Assembly: GCA_021795795.1 (NCBI GenBank)
Contig: JAJYPA010000554.1
Span: 1-5,324, forward strand
DNA: 5,324 nt
DNA from: Pseudomonadota bacterium
Lineage (GTDB): Bacteria; Pseudomonadota; Gammaproteobacteria; Halothiobacillales; Halothiobacillaceae
Direction: 5' to 3'
In this document: in pieces, positions 1 to 5,324 of the stretch
Layout of the letters: the number at the start of each line of letters is the position of its first letter
How positions within the stretch are numbered: position 1 is the stretch's first letter
Notes under the pieces: model-generated
Told to the model about the DNA's origin: nothing
What the model saw: the letters and a program-made list of their open reading frames with translations, nothing else
The model's database searches: none
Program-made: the position numbers and the translations under genes

Positions 1-122
1 CGGCGGTGGCAGCGTCCTTGCTGCTGGATTGTCCGATCTGGACGGAAGATCGAGATTTCTTTGGCGCAGGTGTGGCAACATGGACAACAGAAACCATATC
101 GATATATCTTGATACATGCTGA
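1..122 (+). CDS. PIN-domain (VapC-like) protein, C-terminal fragment
   Basis: The reading frame starting at base 3 is open from the left edge to a TGA at 120-122 and gives the last 39 residues of a protein. It contains the stretch WTEDRDFFGAGVATWTT, preceded by a hydrophobic segment (SLLLDCPI). The pattern 'hydrophobic strand, piWT-D-DF-G-Gv-tWtt' is how PIN-domain proteins of the VapC/predicted nucleotide-binding type end: the acidic residues after WT belong to the metal-binding nuclease site. PIN toxins cleave RNA and are normally paired with an antitoxin, which would lie to the left, outside the window. No partner follows within the window. Whether the gene is intact cannot be told, because the upstream part is missing. 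The next 200 bases are repeat-rich and noncoding, so it sits at the border of the island. The domain call rests on motif recall only. Confidence 0.62.
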   Translation, partial: AVAASLLLDCPIWTEDRDFFGAGVATWTTETISIYLDTC

Positions 123-170
123 AGGACGCGCTGCCTTCATTGGGTTCTGATCGGCGGCACTAGACTGATT

Positions 171-215
171 GCGGTCATTCAGCAGCGGAAAGCAAATGAC
201 CCAAAGCGGTCATTC
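171..215 (+). repeat. two direct copies of a 10-bp repeat, gcggtcattc
   Basis: The 10-mer GCGGTCATTC occurs at 171-180 and 206-215, 35 bp apart in the same orientation. The same 10-mer is found in the right flank at 4699-4708, and inverted at 4639-4648. The intervening bases (AGCAGCGG, AAATGACCCAAAGC) are partly related to the repeat. No coding frame covers the region. It looks like debris of a dispersed intergenic repeat family. Confidence 0.55.
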
Positions 216-218
216 AAG

Positions 219-239
219 CCGGGCGTTGTCAGCGCCCGG
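219..239 (-). terminator. GC-rich hairpin downstream of the operon, possible terminator
   Basis: CCGGGCG (219-225) pairs perfectly with CGCCCGG (233-239) across a 7-nt loop. It lies about 90 bases beyond the stop codon of the methyltransferase gene, the last gene of the operon. No T-run follows on either strand, so it does not meet the usual rule for an intrinsic terminator. It may instead be a REP-like palindrome belonging to the flanking repeat. No better terminator is visible between 240 and 330. Confidence 0.3.
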
Positions 240-280
240 AGTTCGGCCTTTGCTGCCTTTGGCGTTGTCTCAGCTGAACG
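236..280 (-). repeat. left copy of a 45-bp flanking inverted repeat
   Basis: Read on the minus strand from 280 to 236, this segment aligns without gaps to + strand 4529-4573. By hand count 31 of 45 positions match, including an identical 13-bp end, GGCCGAACTCCGG (left 248-236, right 4561-4573). A GAATGACCGCT motif follows on the same strand in both flanks (left minus strand 215-205, right + strand 4639-4649). The two copies face each other across the three-gene operon. This is shared noncoding ancestry, too diverged to be fresh transposon ends. Confidence 0.55.
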
Positions 281-330
281 ACTGGTGTCGGGCGGATTGC
301 TGAAGTTGAGATGAATGCCTGGGTACGTCT

Positions 331-1500
331 TTAAGGTACGAAACAAATGATTGATTCATTACAGACTTGACGTGCCTCACGATGCTTCTTGTTCCCGCCC
401 AATGTGCTGAAGTCACTTTCGACTTCTTCCATATGTACGTCTGAGAACAGCGTACGCCCATACTCGACGTAATCATTAGCTTCCAATCCATTACTGGCAC
501 CCGTTGTTGGGAACGTCAATATGAGCGTTGCTTGCTTCTCTGAACATTCGTCGAGTAGCTGCTTGGCCGCATTCATGGCCGTCGTCTTCTTGCTGAATTC
601 CGATGAAGGACGGTCGTCAATCGATGGATAGCGTCCCCTTCCTTCTGGCTCAAACTCAACCCCGCGCGCAACGGTTTCAAGCGCGTGATAGAAGCGGCTG
701 TAATGGACGCTCGAGTATGGCGGGTCGGCGAATACGAGATCGCCTTTGTTTAGGCGGGCTATCGTCTTCCGAAAATCACCGACAATCCCTTTCCCCTTTA
801 CCATCGCGGCTCTATTGGACATCTCCTCTACGGCGTTCTTGGCGAGATTCCAGGAGTTACGCGTCCATGCCTCGATAATGTATTTGGCTGACGATGCAGT
901 CGGCTGAAAGGGTTGTGCAGTATGTCCTGGCGCAGCTGCAGCTCTACTTACCGCCTCAACCAAAGCGGCTAACGCAACTTTTCGCATATTGGTCTGCGAA
1001 GGCAAACATTGTCTTAGTGCATCGAAAATAAGAGCCTGCACTGGCGAGTAGTAATAGCCACCATATGCCTTAGAAATAGGCCACGCCCCACCCAAATCAT
1101 TGAACACGACCGGGAGTACGTCGCGACAGAATTTTCTGGATTGAGTAACGACTTGCTTGATCTGCTTGGGCTCGGTGAGATTGGGCTCAATTGAGCGCAA
1201 ATTATTCGGGAAGTGGCCTGCCACCTGTTCGACCAAGACGTTAGCTCTCTCAAACCAAGACTTGATCATTTGATCCGGGGCGAAGTACTCGGTACGCTCA
1301 ACAACAGCCCTTGCTCTAGCTACTGCAAACGACTGGATATCGCCAGAAATGATCTCTTTGTCCGTGTTCTCCGCGAGAAACCATGACACTGCGGCCGAGC
1401 CGCAGAACGGATCCGCAATTCTCTCAGAACCATCTGCATAGTGAAGGAGTATGTCCCCCAATATTGGAAGCATCTTGCCCTTGTGTCCCATGTACTTCAT
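331..1500 (-). CDS. adenine-specific DNA methyltransferase, D12 class
   Basis: This is a SAM-dependent N6-adenine DNA methyltransferase of the Dam/D12 type (COG3392-like). Numbering from the ATG at 1500, the 389-residue protein opens with KYMGHKGK (2-9), the usual N-terminal motif of the class. SAM-binding motif I follows as DPFCGS (30-35) and catalytic motif IV as DPPYSSVHYSRFY (259-271; bases 715-726 encode DPPY). The order N-terminal motif, motif I, long target-recognition region, motif IV is that of alpha-type enzymes. The region between the motifs, about 220 residues, is longer than in Dam and includes the stretch YGGYYYSPVQ. The start at 1500 is preferred over the in-frame ATG at 1515. 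It gives the canonical KYMG start, overlaps the upstream stop as ATGA, and has GGGGA 8 nt upstream, whereas the 1515 ATG would lie inside that GGGGA. The enzyme is last in the operon. The target site is unknown, and no cognate restriction nuclease is recognisable nearby. Confidence 0.9.
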   Translation of the reverse strand: MKYMGHKGKMLPILGDILLHYADGSERIADPFCGSAAVSWFLAENTDKEIISGDIQSFAVARARAVVERTEYFAPDQMIKSWFERANVLVEQVAGHFPNNLRSIEPNLTEPKQIKQVVTQSRKFCRDVLPVVFNDLGGAWPISKAYGGYYYSPVQALIFDALRQCLPSQTNMRKVALAALVEAVSRAAAAPGHTAQPFQPTASSAKYIIEAWTRNSWNLAKNAVEEMSNRAAMVKGKGIVGDFRKTIARLNKGDLVFADPPYSSVHYSRFYHALETVARGVEFEPEGRGRYPSIDDRPSSEFSKKTTAMNAAKQLLDECSEKQATLILTFPTTGASNGLEANDYVEYGRTLFSDVHMEEVESDFSTLGGNKKHREARQVCNESIICFVP

Positions 1501-2840
1501 GCGACTAATCCCCATACTGCGGCAAGTTCAAGGCTGACGATTTGATTCATTATCGCAGGCTGCCTTTTGCGCCATTCTCCGAGAGATGCGTTGGGTGATG
1601 CCGCTGCACTCCAGGCTTCGGCTTCGGAAATTGTTGCTTCAATATCGTCCCAAAGATCTATCGGCTCATCAGGAAGAATGTTTGCCGGTCCGCCAAAACG
1701 GACCTCGCATAAGCGACGCCAAAAAAACTCTAAGTTATCTGACGAATATCCGGCATCGATAAGGTGTTTTCGTGTGGAGCCAGTAGCTAGAAACAGAAGC
1801 AAAGCCGCTCTAGATGCTACTTGGAATGAGCAGTCTGTTTGATCTACATCTGAATTTTTGTCAGATAGCGTTAGGGGCTTTGGTTCATCGGGGTTGGTGA
1901 GGTACCTTTGCCAATTAGCTGCAGTAGCAGGGGGCATGCCTAAATTGTTTTCAAGAGCATCTGCGGTAATTGGTTTTCCACTTGCGCGAACTATTCGCTT
2001 CAACAGTTCCTTCTCAAGCTGAGGAAATCTTCCACCCGTTGCTGGCTCAAATAATTTCCACAGATCAGCAACGAATTCGATGGCACTTGGAGCGGAAGGT
2101 GCGGGTGCTAATCGAAGTTCTGAAGGTCGATAACTGGACATGTTTCGCGAGTCATGATCATCAGTCAACCTTGTGAGATCTGTACCCCATGTCCTTAGCC
2201 ATTTCTTGGAAATGGCTCGCATTGACGAAGGAATACTTAACGCATCAAGCCATTGACGGAGTGTGTATCCAGCCGGCGCAATAAGCCCTTCTATGAGGTT
2301 TTCAGCGCGCTTCAATGACCCCCAATGGTGAAGAAGCGGCCAAACAGTCCCATGAGTTGATGCTGGTTGTTTTTTATACCTTTTACTCCCCCTATCCCAT
2401 AATTGAGTGCGCTTTATTGGTGAAGTAGACGTACCGCTTTTGTCAATTATCGGATGCTTTCTGTTAAAAACGCCTATGCCTTCGCAGGCAAGCAGAGACA
2501 TTGCAGCCCGAAGCTCTGCATAATAGGCAAAATGGATAGCTGCGTTTAGGTCTCCGCGAAGAATTGCATCAGTAGTTCTACCCAGATAGGACCAACCGTC
2601 AATCAGATGAGTCGGCGCAGAAGCAGATATGTATTCAATTAAAGCAGCGTGATGAACTGAAGCCGAGGATTCATCAGCTTCATATGTTTTTGTGGTCAAC
2701 TTTCGATAGCGGTTAGCTTCATCAATCCAACGATCATTGCCCCCTGCCGCAGCACATCGAATGAAGTACTCTTCGACAGCTTTGCGTGAGGCTAGACGAA
2801 CTTTCGGTTTATCTGTATTTAGCAGCGCGGGTATGCTCAT
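1497..2840 (-). CDS. uncharacterised helical protein, possible HEPN-like/YaaC-like
   Basis: A 447-residue protein that I do not recognise as a named family. It is soluble, with no signal peptide or membrane segment, and mostly helical by composition. Residues about 98-126 (LNAAIHFAYYAELRAAMSLL, then ACEGIGVFN) resemble the long helix of HEPN/YaaC-like proteins, where an alanine- and tyrosine-rich helix precedes a 'GIG-F' turn. Farther on, RNMSSY (232-237) inside DDHDSRNMSSYRPSEL recalls the HEPN signature R-polar-x3-H, with tyrosine in place of histidine; RNase activity is therefore doubtful. Another compact helical block (about 340-375) precedes an acidic tail region (391-410). The ATG overlaps the upstream stop as ATGA, with GGGG 5-6 nt before it. 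Its own stop overlaps the methyltransferase start. The context implies a job with the DGQHR protein and the methyltransferase, as effector, adaptor or specificity subunit. The coding call is strong; the HEPN reading is speculative. Confidence 0.85.
   Translation of the reverse strand: MSIPALLNTDKPKVRLASRKAVEEYFIRCAAAGGNDRWIDEANRYRKLTTKTYEADESSASVHHAALIEYISASAPTHLIDGWSYLGRTTDAILRGDLNAAIHFAYYAELRAAMSLLACEGIGVFNRKHPIIDKSGTSTSPIKRTQLWDRGSKRYKKQPASTHGTVWPLLHHWGSLKRAENLIEGLIAPAGYTLRQWLDALSIPSSMRAISKKWLRTWGTDLTRLTDDHDSRNMSSYRPSELRLAPAPSAPSAIEFVADLWKLFEPATGGRFPQLEKELLKRIVRASGKPITADALENNLGMPPATAANWQRYLTNPDEPKPLTLSDKNSDVDQTDCSFQVASRAALLLFLATGSTRKHLIDAGYSSDNLEFFWRRLCEVRFGGPANILPDEPIDLWDDIEATISEAEAWSAAASPNASLGEWRKRQPAIMNQIVSLELAAVWGLVA
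1509..1513 (-). promoter_or_regulatory. ribosome binding site fixing the methyltransferase start
   Basis: GGGGA on the minus strand lies 8 nt before the ATG at 1500 and inside the last codons of the upstream gene. It supports translation starting at 1500, not 1515. The match to GGAGG is partial. Together with the ATGA overlap it suggests reinitiation by ribosomes finishing the middle gene. Confidence 0.5.
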
Positions 2841-4414
2841 TTGTACCCCAAGCGGTTCAATACTTCCCTTGCTGTGTCGCCCACTAGCCCTTCATTAAGT
2901 GAAAGGTGTTCAAGGAGTTGTTTTCTCAACTCCTTATAGCCACTACTTCCCCGAAATACCAATTTTGACATTCGCTGCTCTTCTGATAGCCCGGGAGTGG
3001 AGGAGGTGCGCCAATCATATTCCGCAAGACTCTGTGCCACATCGGTGATAAAGCTCGATATCGGGGTTTTCTTAAGAGATGTAAACGCCATGATTTGTGC
3101 TTCTTCTTCGGTAGCTGCAAGCTTTTTAGCTGCCGAGCTTTCATAGACCGACTCCCAAGTCCAAGCATTTAGTTGCAGTTGTTTTTCTGCAACGAAGAGG
3201 AGATCGTTGATGATGAATAGGAAGCCACGGATACCTTGGTCAGTAGCCAGCAAAGAGTTTTCGCCAAACATTGCTAGATCGTCTCCATCTTGAAAAAGAC
3301 TCGGAGGAACAGCGTTTCGTAGATCCTTAGCCCAAGACTTTGGGCATTTCTTAATAGCCTTTTGCATCGCCGCGCCGGCATATATGAGCAATGCAGCTTG
3401 CATTGGTCGGTTCCATGGCAATAGCAATTCATTTTGATCCTTGCTCGCTCCGAAAAGTCCGCCAATTTTTGAAGTACCACTATCCCATTGCTTAACGAAG
3501 GTCGCCATTAGAGATCTGATCCAAGCCGCTTGAGTAACCATTGGAACTTGGCGTTCGCGATCGGCCTTTTTCTCACCGAGCATGTTGATCCGCTCGTACC
3601 AGGGACTTGATTCACTACTCCATAAAGCCTCGACGAGTTCTTGGCATCGCGTTTCGCGATAGATCGAATGGCCAGCAAATTGGTCTAGCCAGTCTTCTCG
3701 CCTTAATAGTGGGTAGAGATCAAATGCAAGAGAACGATTGATCTTTTTGGGAGTGATATTGACTGACCAAAACAGATAGGCTTGCCAGCTGCGGTCTAGG
3801 TCAAAGAAAGCGACTACAGGCAATTCAAAATCATCACCAGGATCATAACCGTCGAAAGCCCAAAGTCTATGTTGGCCATCGATCACTTCCAGAGGAAAAA
3901 CTGATGCGGGCTTCCAAGATGCGCCATCGGTATAGCTCGTCGGAAAATATATATGTGAGATTTCGCCCTCTTCCTCAACTCGAACCAAATCGTCAGCGGA
4001 AATTTCTTGACCGTTTCGACTTGCTGATTTTGGAAGAATATTTACCAGGATTGCGGTGGGAAGCCATCCTGGTTTTTGAAGATTCTTTGCAGTAGGTGAC
4101 TCTCGGCGGGATTCCGCCATTTCACACCACGGGTAACCGAATCTAACGAACTCCCGAATTATTTGTGAACGAGCCTCGTCGTGGCCTCTTTGTACATTTG
4201 GGTCTTGTGCACGGGCAAGTTTTCCCTTGGTTGAACGCCGATAAACACCGGTAAGGGCTTTTAAGTCCCGCGCTTTAATTGAGCAAAGTAAGAAATGCGC
4301 CTGCGGCTTTGCTTGCTGTGCATCTCGGTCAAAACGAATAGAGTCCCACTCTGGAAGCCATTGCCTGACATGTATTGCTGGCAGGTATTTGGCGGTCGAA
4401 GACTTCTTCGTCAT
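2837..4414 (-). CDS. DGQHR-domain protein (DndB/DpdB-like, ParB-like fold)
   Basis: A 525-residue protein carrying the family signature VIDGQHRLWAF at residues 177-187 (bases 3866-3880 encode DGQHR). The second conserved block, SVNITPKKINRSLAFDLYPL, lies at about 218-237. DGQHR proteins include DndB, the repressor and accessory factor of phosphorothioate DNA modification, and DpdB of the 7-deazaguanine DNA modification system. The DGQHR segment resembles the nucleotide-binding G-x-HR motif of ParB/Srx-fold proteins. Before the signature lies about 170 residues of N-terminal domain, with a polar basic stretch at 58-82; after it comes a long helical C-terminal half (about 255-525), so the protein is longer than the core domain alone. 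It is first in the operon. The ATG at 4414 is preceded by an in-frame TAA, so no upstream start is possible. The ribosome site is weak: AAGG lies 14 nt and GGAGG 24 nt upstream, hinting at low expression. Likely role, by inference: sensing DNA or regulating the modification operon. No dnd or dpd partner is present. Confidence 0.88.
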   Translation of the reverse strand: MTKKSSTAKYLPAIHVRQWLPEWDSIRFDRDAQQAKPQAHFLLCSIKARDLKALTGVYRRSTKGKLARAQDPNVQRGHDEARSQIIREFVRFGYPWCEMAESRRESPTAKNLQKPGWLPTAILVNILPKSASRNGQEISADDLVRVEEEGEISHIYFPTSYTDGASWKPASVFPLEVIDGQHRLWAFDGYDPGDDFELPVVAFFDLDRSWQAYLFWSVNITPKKINRSLAFDLYPLLRREDWLDQFAGHSIYRETRCQELVEALWSSESSPWYERINMLGEKKADRERQVPMVTQAAWIRSLMATFVKQWDSGTSKIGGLFGASKDQNELLLPWNRPMQAALLIYAGAAMQKAIKKCPKSWAKDLRNAVPPSLFQDGDDLAMFGENSLLATDQGIRGFLFIINDLLFVAEKQLQLNAWTWESVYESSAAKKLAATEEEAQIMAFTSLKKTPISSFITDVAQSLAEYDWRTSSTPGLSEEQRMSKLVFRGSSGYKELRKQLLEHLSLNEGLVGDTAREVLNRLGYK

Positions 4415-4463
4415 GGCTTTCTGTGCACCTTAGTACAACCTCCAATTTTGTCTTAAGCGTTGA

Positions 4464-4492
4464 ATAATACATCCACCTGCTATATTCGTAAA
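4464..4492 (-). promoter_or_regulatory. sigma70-type promoter of the three-gene operon
   Basis: On the minus strand a -35 hexamer TTTACG (4492-4487, 4 of 6 consensus bases) and a -10 hexamer TATTAT (4469-4464, 5 of 6) are separated by exactly 17 bp. Transcription would start near 4457, leaving a leader of about 40 nt before the ATG at 4414. It is the only promoter of this quality I found ahead of the operon. No obvious operator palindrome overlaps it. Confidence 0.6.
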
Positions 4493-4528
4493 CTCTGCAT
4501 CGATGGCAGCAACCTATTCGTCACTGGC

Positions 4529-4573
4529 CATTCAACTGGACCATCGCCACCGTCCACTTTGGCCGAACTCCGG
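4529..4573 (+). repeat. right copy of the 45-bp flanking inverted repeat
   Basis: Partner of the left-flank segment 280-236, aligning at 31 of 45 positions without gaps and ending in the identical 13-mer GGCCGAACTCCGG. It lies about 37 bp upstream of the operon promoter. The match weakens but persists a little further out, with a shared CAGCAA (right 4507-4512). A small hairpin, CGAACT-CCGGT-AGTTCG (4564-4580), overlaps the end of this copy, at the place where the left copy has its GC-rich hairpin. Confidence 0.55.
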
Positions 4574-4620
4574 TAGTTCGTGAAGCCATCACCGAACGTC
4601 AGCTTCTGAGTTGATAGTAC

Positions 4621-4639
4621 CCCACCCAAGCTGGGTGGG
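4621..4639. repeat. perfect 8-bp inverted repeat (hairpin)
   Basis: CCCACCCA (4621-4628) and TGGGTGGG (4632-4639) are perfect inverted arms around a 3-nt AGC spacer. No T-run follows on either strand, so it is not a standard terminator. It adjoins the GAATGACCGC repeat starting at 4639 and is probably part of the same repeat block. Confidence 0.5.
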
Positions 4640-4708
4640 AATGACCGCTACCGCTGCCCTGCTGCCGTTGAATCCTGATGGTCGGCAGCAGACTGGAAGC
4701 GGTCATTC
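4639..4708. repeat. nested palindromic repeat with GAATGACCGCT ends
   Basis: Outer arms GAATGACCGCT (4639-4649) and AGCGGTCATTC (4698-4708) are perfect 11-bp inverted repeats. Inside them CTGCTGCCG (4659-4667) and CGGCAGCAG (4683-4691) form perfect 9-bp arms around a 15-nt loop. The whole 70-bp unit could fold as one long imperfect stem. The outer arm matches the 10-mer found twice in the left flank, which points to one dispersed repeat family. Confidence 0.6.
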
Positions 4709-4730
4709 GCATGTGGCTTGGATATGGCTA

Positions 4731-4913
4731 TTATCGCTGCTTTGGGGCCGTTGGAAATTGCATTCGCGGTGGATTTGTCCGAGCCATGGGTGGTATTTCC
4801 TCCAGTCTGTCCGCCAGATCATTGCAGTAGATGGCCCAATCAAGGATCCATATATAGCTATTGGAGTTTCTGATGCGCTCCACCCAGCGTCTTGAGCGCT
4901 TCTGTGTGGGCAT
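4731..4913 (-). CDS. doubtful small hypothetical ORF (60 codons)
   Basis: A 60-residue frame whose middle part (WVERIRNSNSYIWILDWAIY, then CNDLADRLEEIPP) reads like real protein, with codons ordinary for a moderately GC-rich genome. It ends just before the palindromic repeat at 4639-4708, so it could be a gene truncated by repeat insertion. No family is recognised. The ATG has no Shine-Dalgarno sequence (CAACAACC precedes it), although the region upstream is AT-rich. The opposite strand also has a 94-codon frame here, so the evidence for coding is weak. Confidence 0.22.
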   Translation of the reverse strand: MPTQKRSRRWVERIRNSNSYIWILDWAIYCNDLADRLEEIPPMARTNPPRMQFPTAPKQR

Positions 4914-4922
4914 GGTTGTTGC

Positions 4923-4939
4923 AGTATCAGTGAGATACT
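4923..4939. repeat. 17-bp palindrome AGTATC-N5-GATACT
   Basis: Perfect 6-bp arms AGTATC (4923-4928) and GATACT (4934-4939) flank a 5-nt spacer, at the edge of a very AT-rich stretch (about 4935-5000). The size and AT-rich setting would suit a repressor operator ahead of a leftward gene, but no convincing gene or promoter depends on it. Confidence 0.3.
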
Positions 4940-5011
4940 ATATTATTACATAAAACTACACAATACTAATCTGAGAAAATATTGGTTTTACAATGCACTA
5001 TAGCCATATGC

Positions 5012-5135
5012 CACGTCCCGCAATAATTTAGGTGCTCTGTCCCGGGCTATTTGAGTGAGTTTATCCCTCAGTCTTTTCGGAAGAATGCGCACATGGAGAA
5101 GCACGGGACAGACAGATGAGATTATTCCGCGCGTG
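5012..5135. repeat. 124-bp element with imperfect terminal inverted repeats (MITE-like or RNA-forming)
   Basis: The left arm (5012-5044, starting CACG and ending TCTGTCCCG) matches the reverse complement of the right arm (5104-5135, starting CGGGACAGA and ending CGTG). Paired blocks are the perfect 9-bp TCTGTCCCG/CGGGACAGA, AATAAT (5022-5027)/ATTATT (5121-5126) and CACG/CGTG. The 59-nt interior has a further short stem (TGAG about 5054-5057 with CTCA about 5067-5070). No ORF of note lies within. It could be a miniature inverted-repeat element, the end of a lost insertion sequence, or a structured RNA; the sequence cannot decide between these. Confidence 0.45.
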
Positions 5136-5237
5136 AATTGCGAATATCAGGGTAAACCCAGCCTGCGTATGCCGCCCTACGATACTTGACTACTCGTTTC
5201 CGATATCAATCGCGGAATTCGGGTCCTACAGCCCCCT

Positions 5238-5266
5238 TTGACGTCCGTCCCAAATAGTTCTATATA
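5238..5266 (+). promoter_or_regulatory. promoter-like sequence reading out of the right edge
   Basis: TTGACG (5238-5243, 5 of 6 to the -35 consensus) and TATATA (5261-5266, 4 of 6 to the -10 consensus) are 17 bp apart. An ATG follows at 5289, about 16 nt beyond the predicted transcription start. Confidence 0.4.
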
Positions 5267-5288
5267 GGACTTTCTAACTGGAAACATC

Positions 5289-5324
5289 ATGGTGAGGATG
5301 AGGATGCGTGACGGAACGACCGGG
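5289..5324 (+). CDS. possible 5' end of a gene continuing past the window
   Basis: An ATG at 5289 opens a frame of 12 codons (MVRMRMRDGTTG) that runs off the window. GGA lies 6 nt upstream as a minimal ribosome site, and a promoter-like sequence precedes it. Too little protein is visible for any family call, and three in-frame ATGs occur in the first six codons. It may be a chance frame. Confidence 0.25.
   Translation, partial: MVRMRMRDGTTG

Noticed and set aside
171..215. CRISPR-like array from the repeated gcggtcattc motif
   Set aside because: There are only two direct 10-bp copies here, no regular repeat-spacer structure, and no cas genes.
270..500. 76-codon minus strand frame overlapping the end of the methyltransferase
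   Set aside because: It is in another frame of the same strand over the conserved C-terminus of the methyltransferase, and no motif is visible.
603..878. 91-codon + strand frame opposite the methyltransferase gene
   Set aside because: It is antisense to the DPPY region of a well-supported gene, has no family resemblance, and its composition (arginine- and serine-rich) is typical of a shadow frame.
2837..4414. Calling the first gene dndB or dpdB by name
   Set aside because: The DGQHR signature is shared by several subfamilies, and none of the genes that define the dnd or dpd systems is present, so a gene symbol would overstate the evidence.
4611..4895. 94-codon + strand frame in the right flank
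   Set aside because: It starts inside the palindromic repeat block, its protein is tryptophan-, histidine- and serine-rich without recognisable order, and no ribosome site precedes it.
5085..5190. 34-codon + strand frame beginning MRTWRSTGQ
   Set aside because: It overlaps the right arm of the inverted-repeat element, has no ribosome site and resembles nothing I know.

Overview
The window looks like an accessory island of a proteobacterium. Evidence is the mixed base composition, short noncoding repeat debris on both sides and a toxin-gene remnant at the left edge. The genus cannot be named from this sequence. A gammaproteobacterium is my guess, resting only on the style of the flanking repeats.

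Layout. Positions 1-122 hold the 3' end of a PIN-domain (VapC-like) gene on the + strand, cut by the window edge. Positions 123-330 are noncoding and carry repeats and a GC-rich hairpin. Positions 331-4414 hold three tightly packed genes, all on the minus strand and transcribed right to left: a DGQHR-domain (DndB/DpdB-like) protein of 525 aa, an uncharacterised helical protein of 447 aa, and a D12-class adenine-specific DNA methyltransferase of 389 aa. A good sigma70-type promoter (4464-4492) lies just ahead of the first gene. Both gene junctions are 4-bp ATGA overlaps preceded by a GGGG-type ribosome binding site, so the three proteins are very probably translationally coupled and work as one unit. 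Positions 4493-5288 hold no convincing gene. They carry an inverted, diverged copy of the left-flank repeat, a nested palindrome, one doubtful 60-codon ORF, and a 124-bp element with about 32-bp imperfect terminal inverted repeats. A promoter-like sequence and a possible gene start on the + strand run off the right edge.

Working idea. A DNA-modification enzyme (methyltransferase), a protein of the family that regulates or senses modified DNA (DGQHR, as in the dnd and dpd systems) and an unknown helical partner with a HEPN-like motif form a compact candidate modification or defence cassette. It is bracketed by inverted copies of a noncoding repeat and has a toxin remnant beside it. No recognisable restriction nuclease, helicase, sulfur-transfer (Dnd) or transglycosylase (DpdA) gene is present. 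If the cassette restricts DNA, the effector must be the middle protein, the DGQHR protein, or something outside the window. The gene families of the first and third genes are read from motifs; the system-level function is inference.
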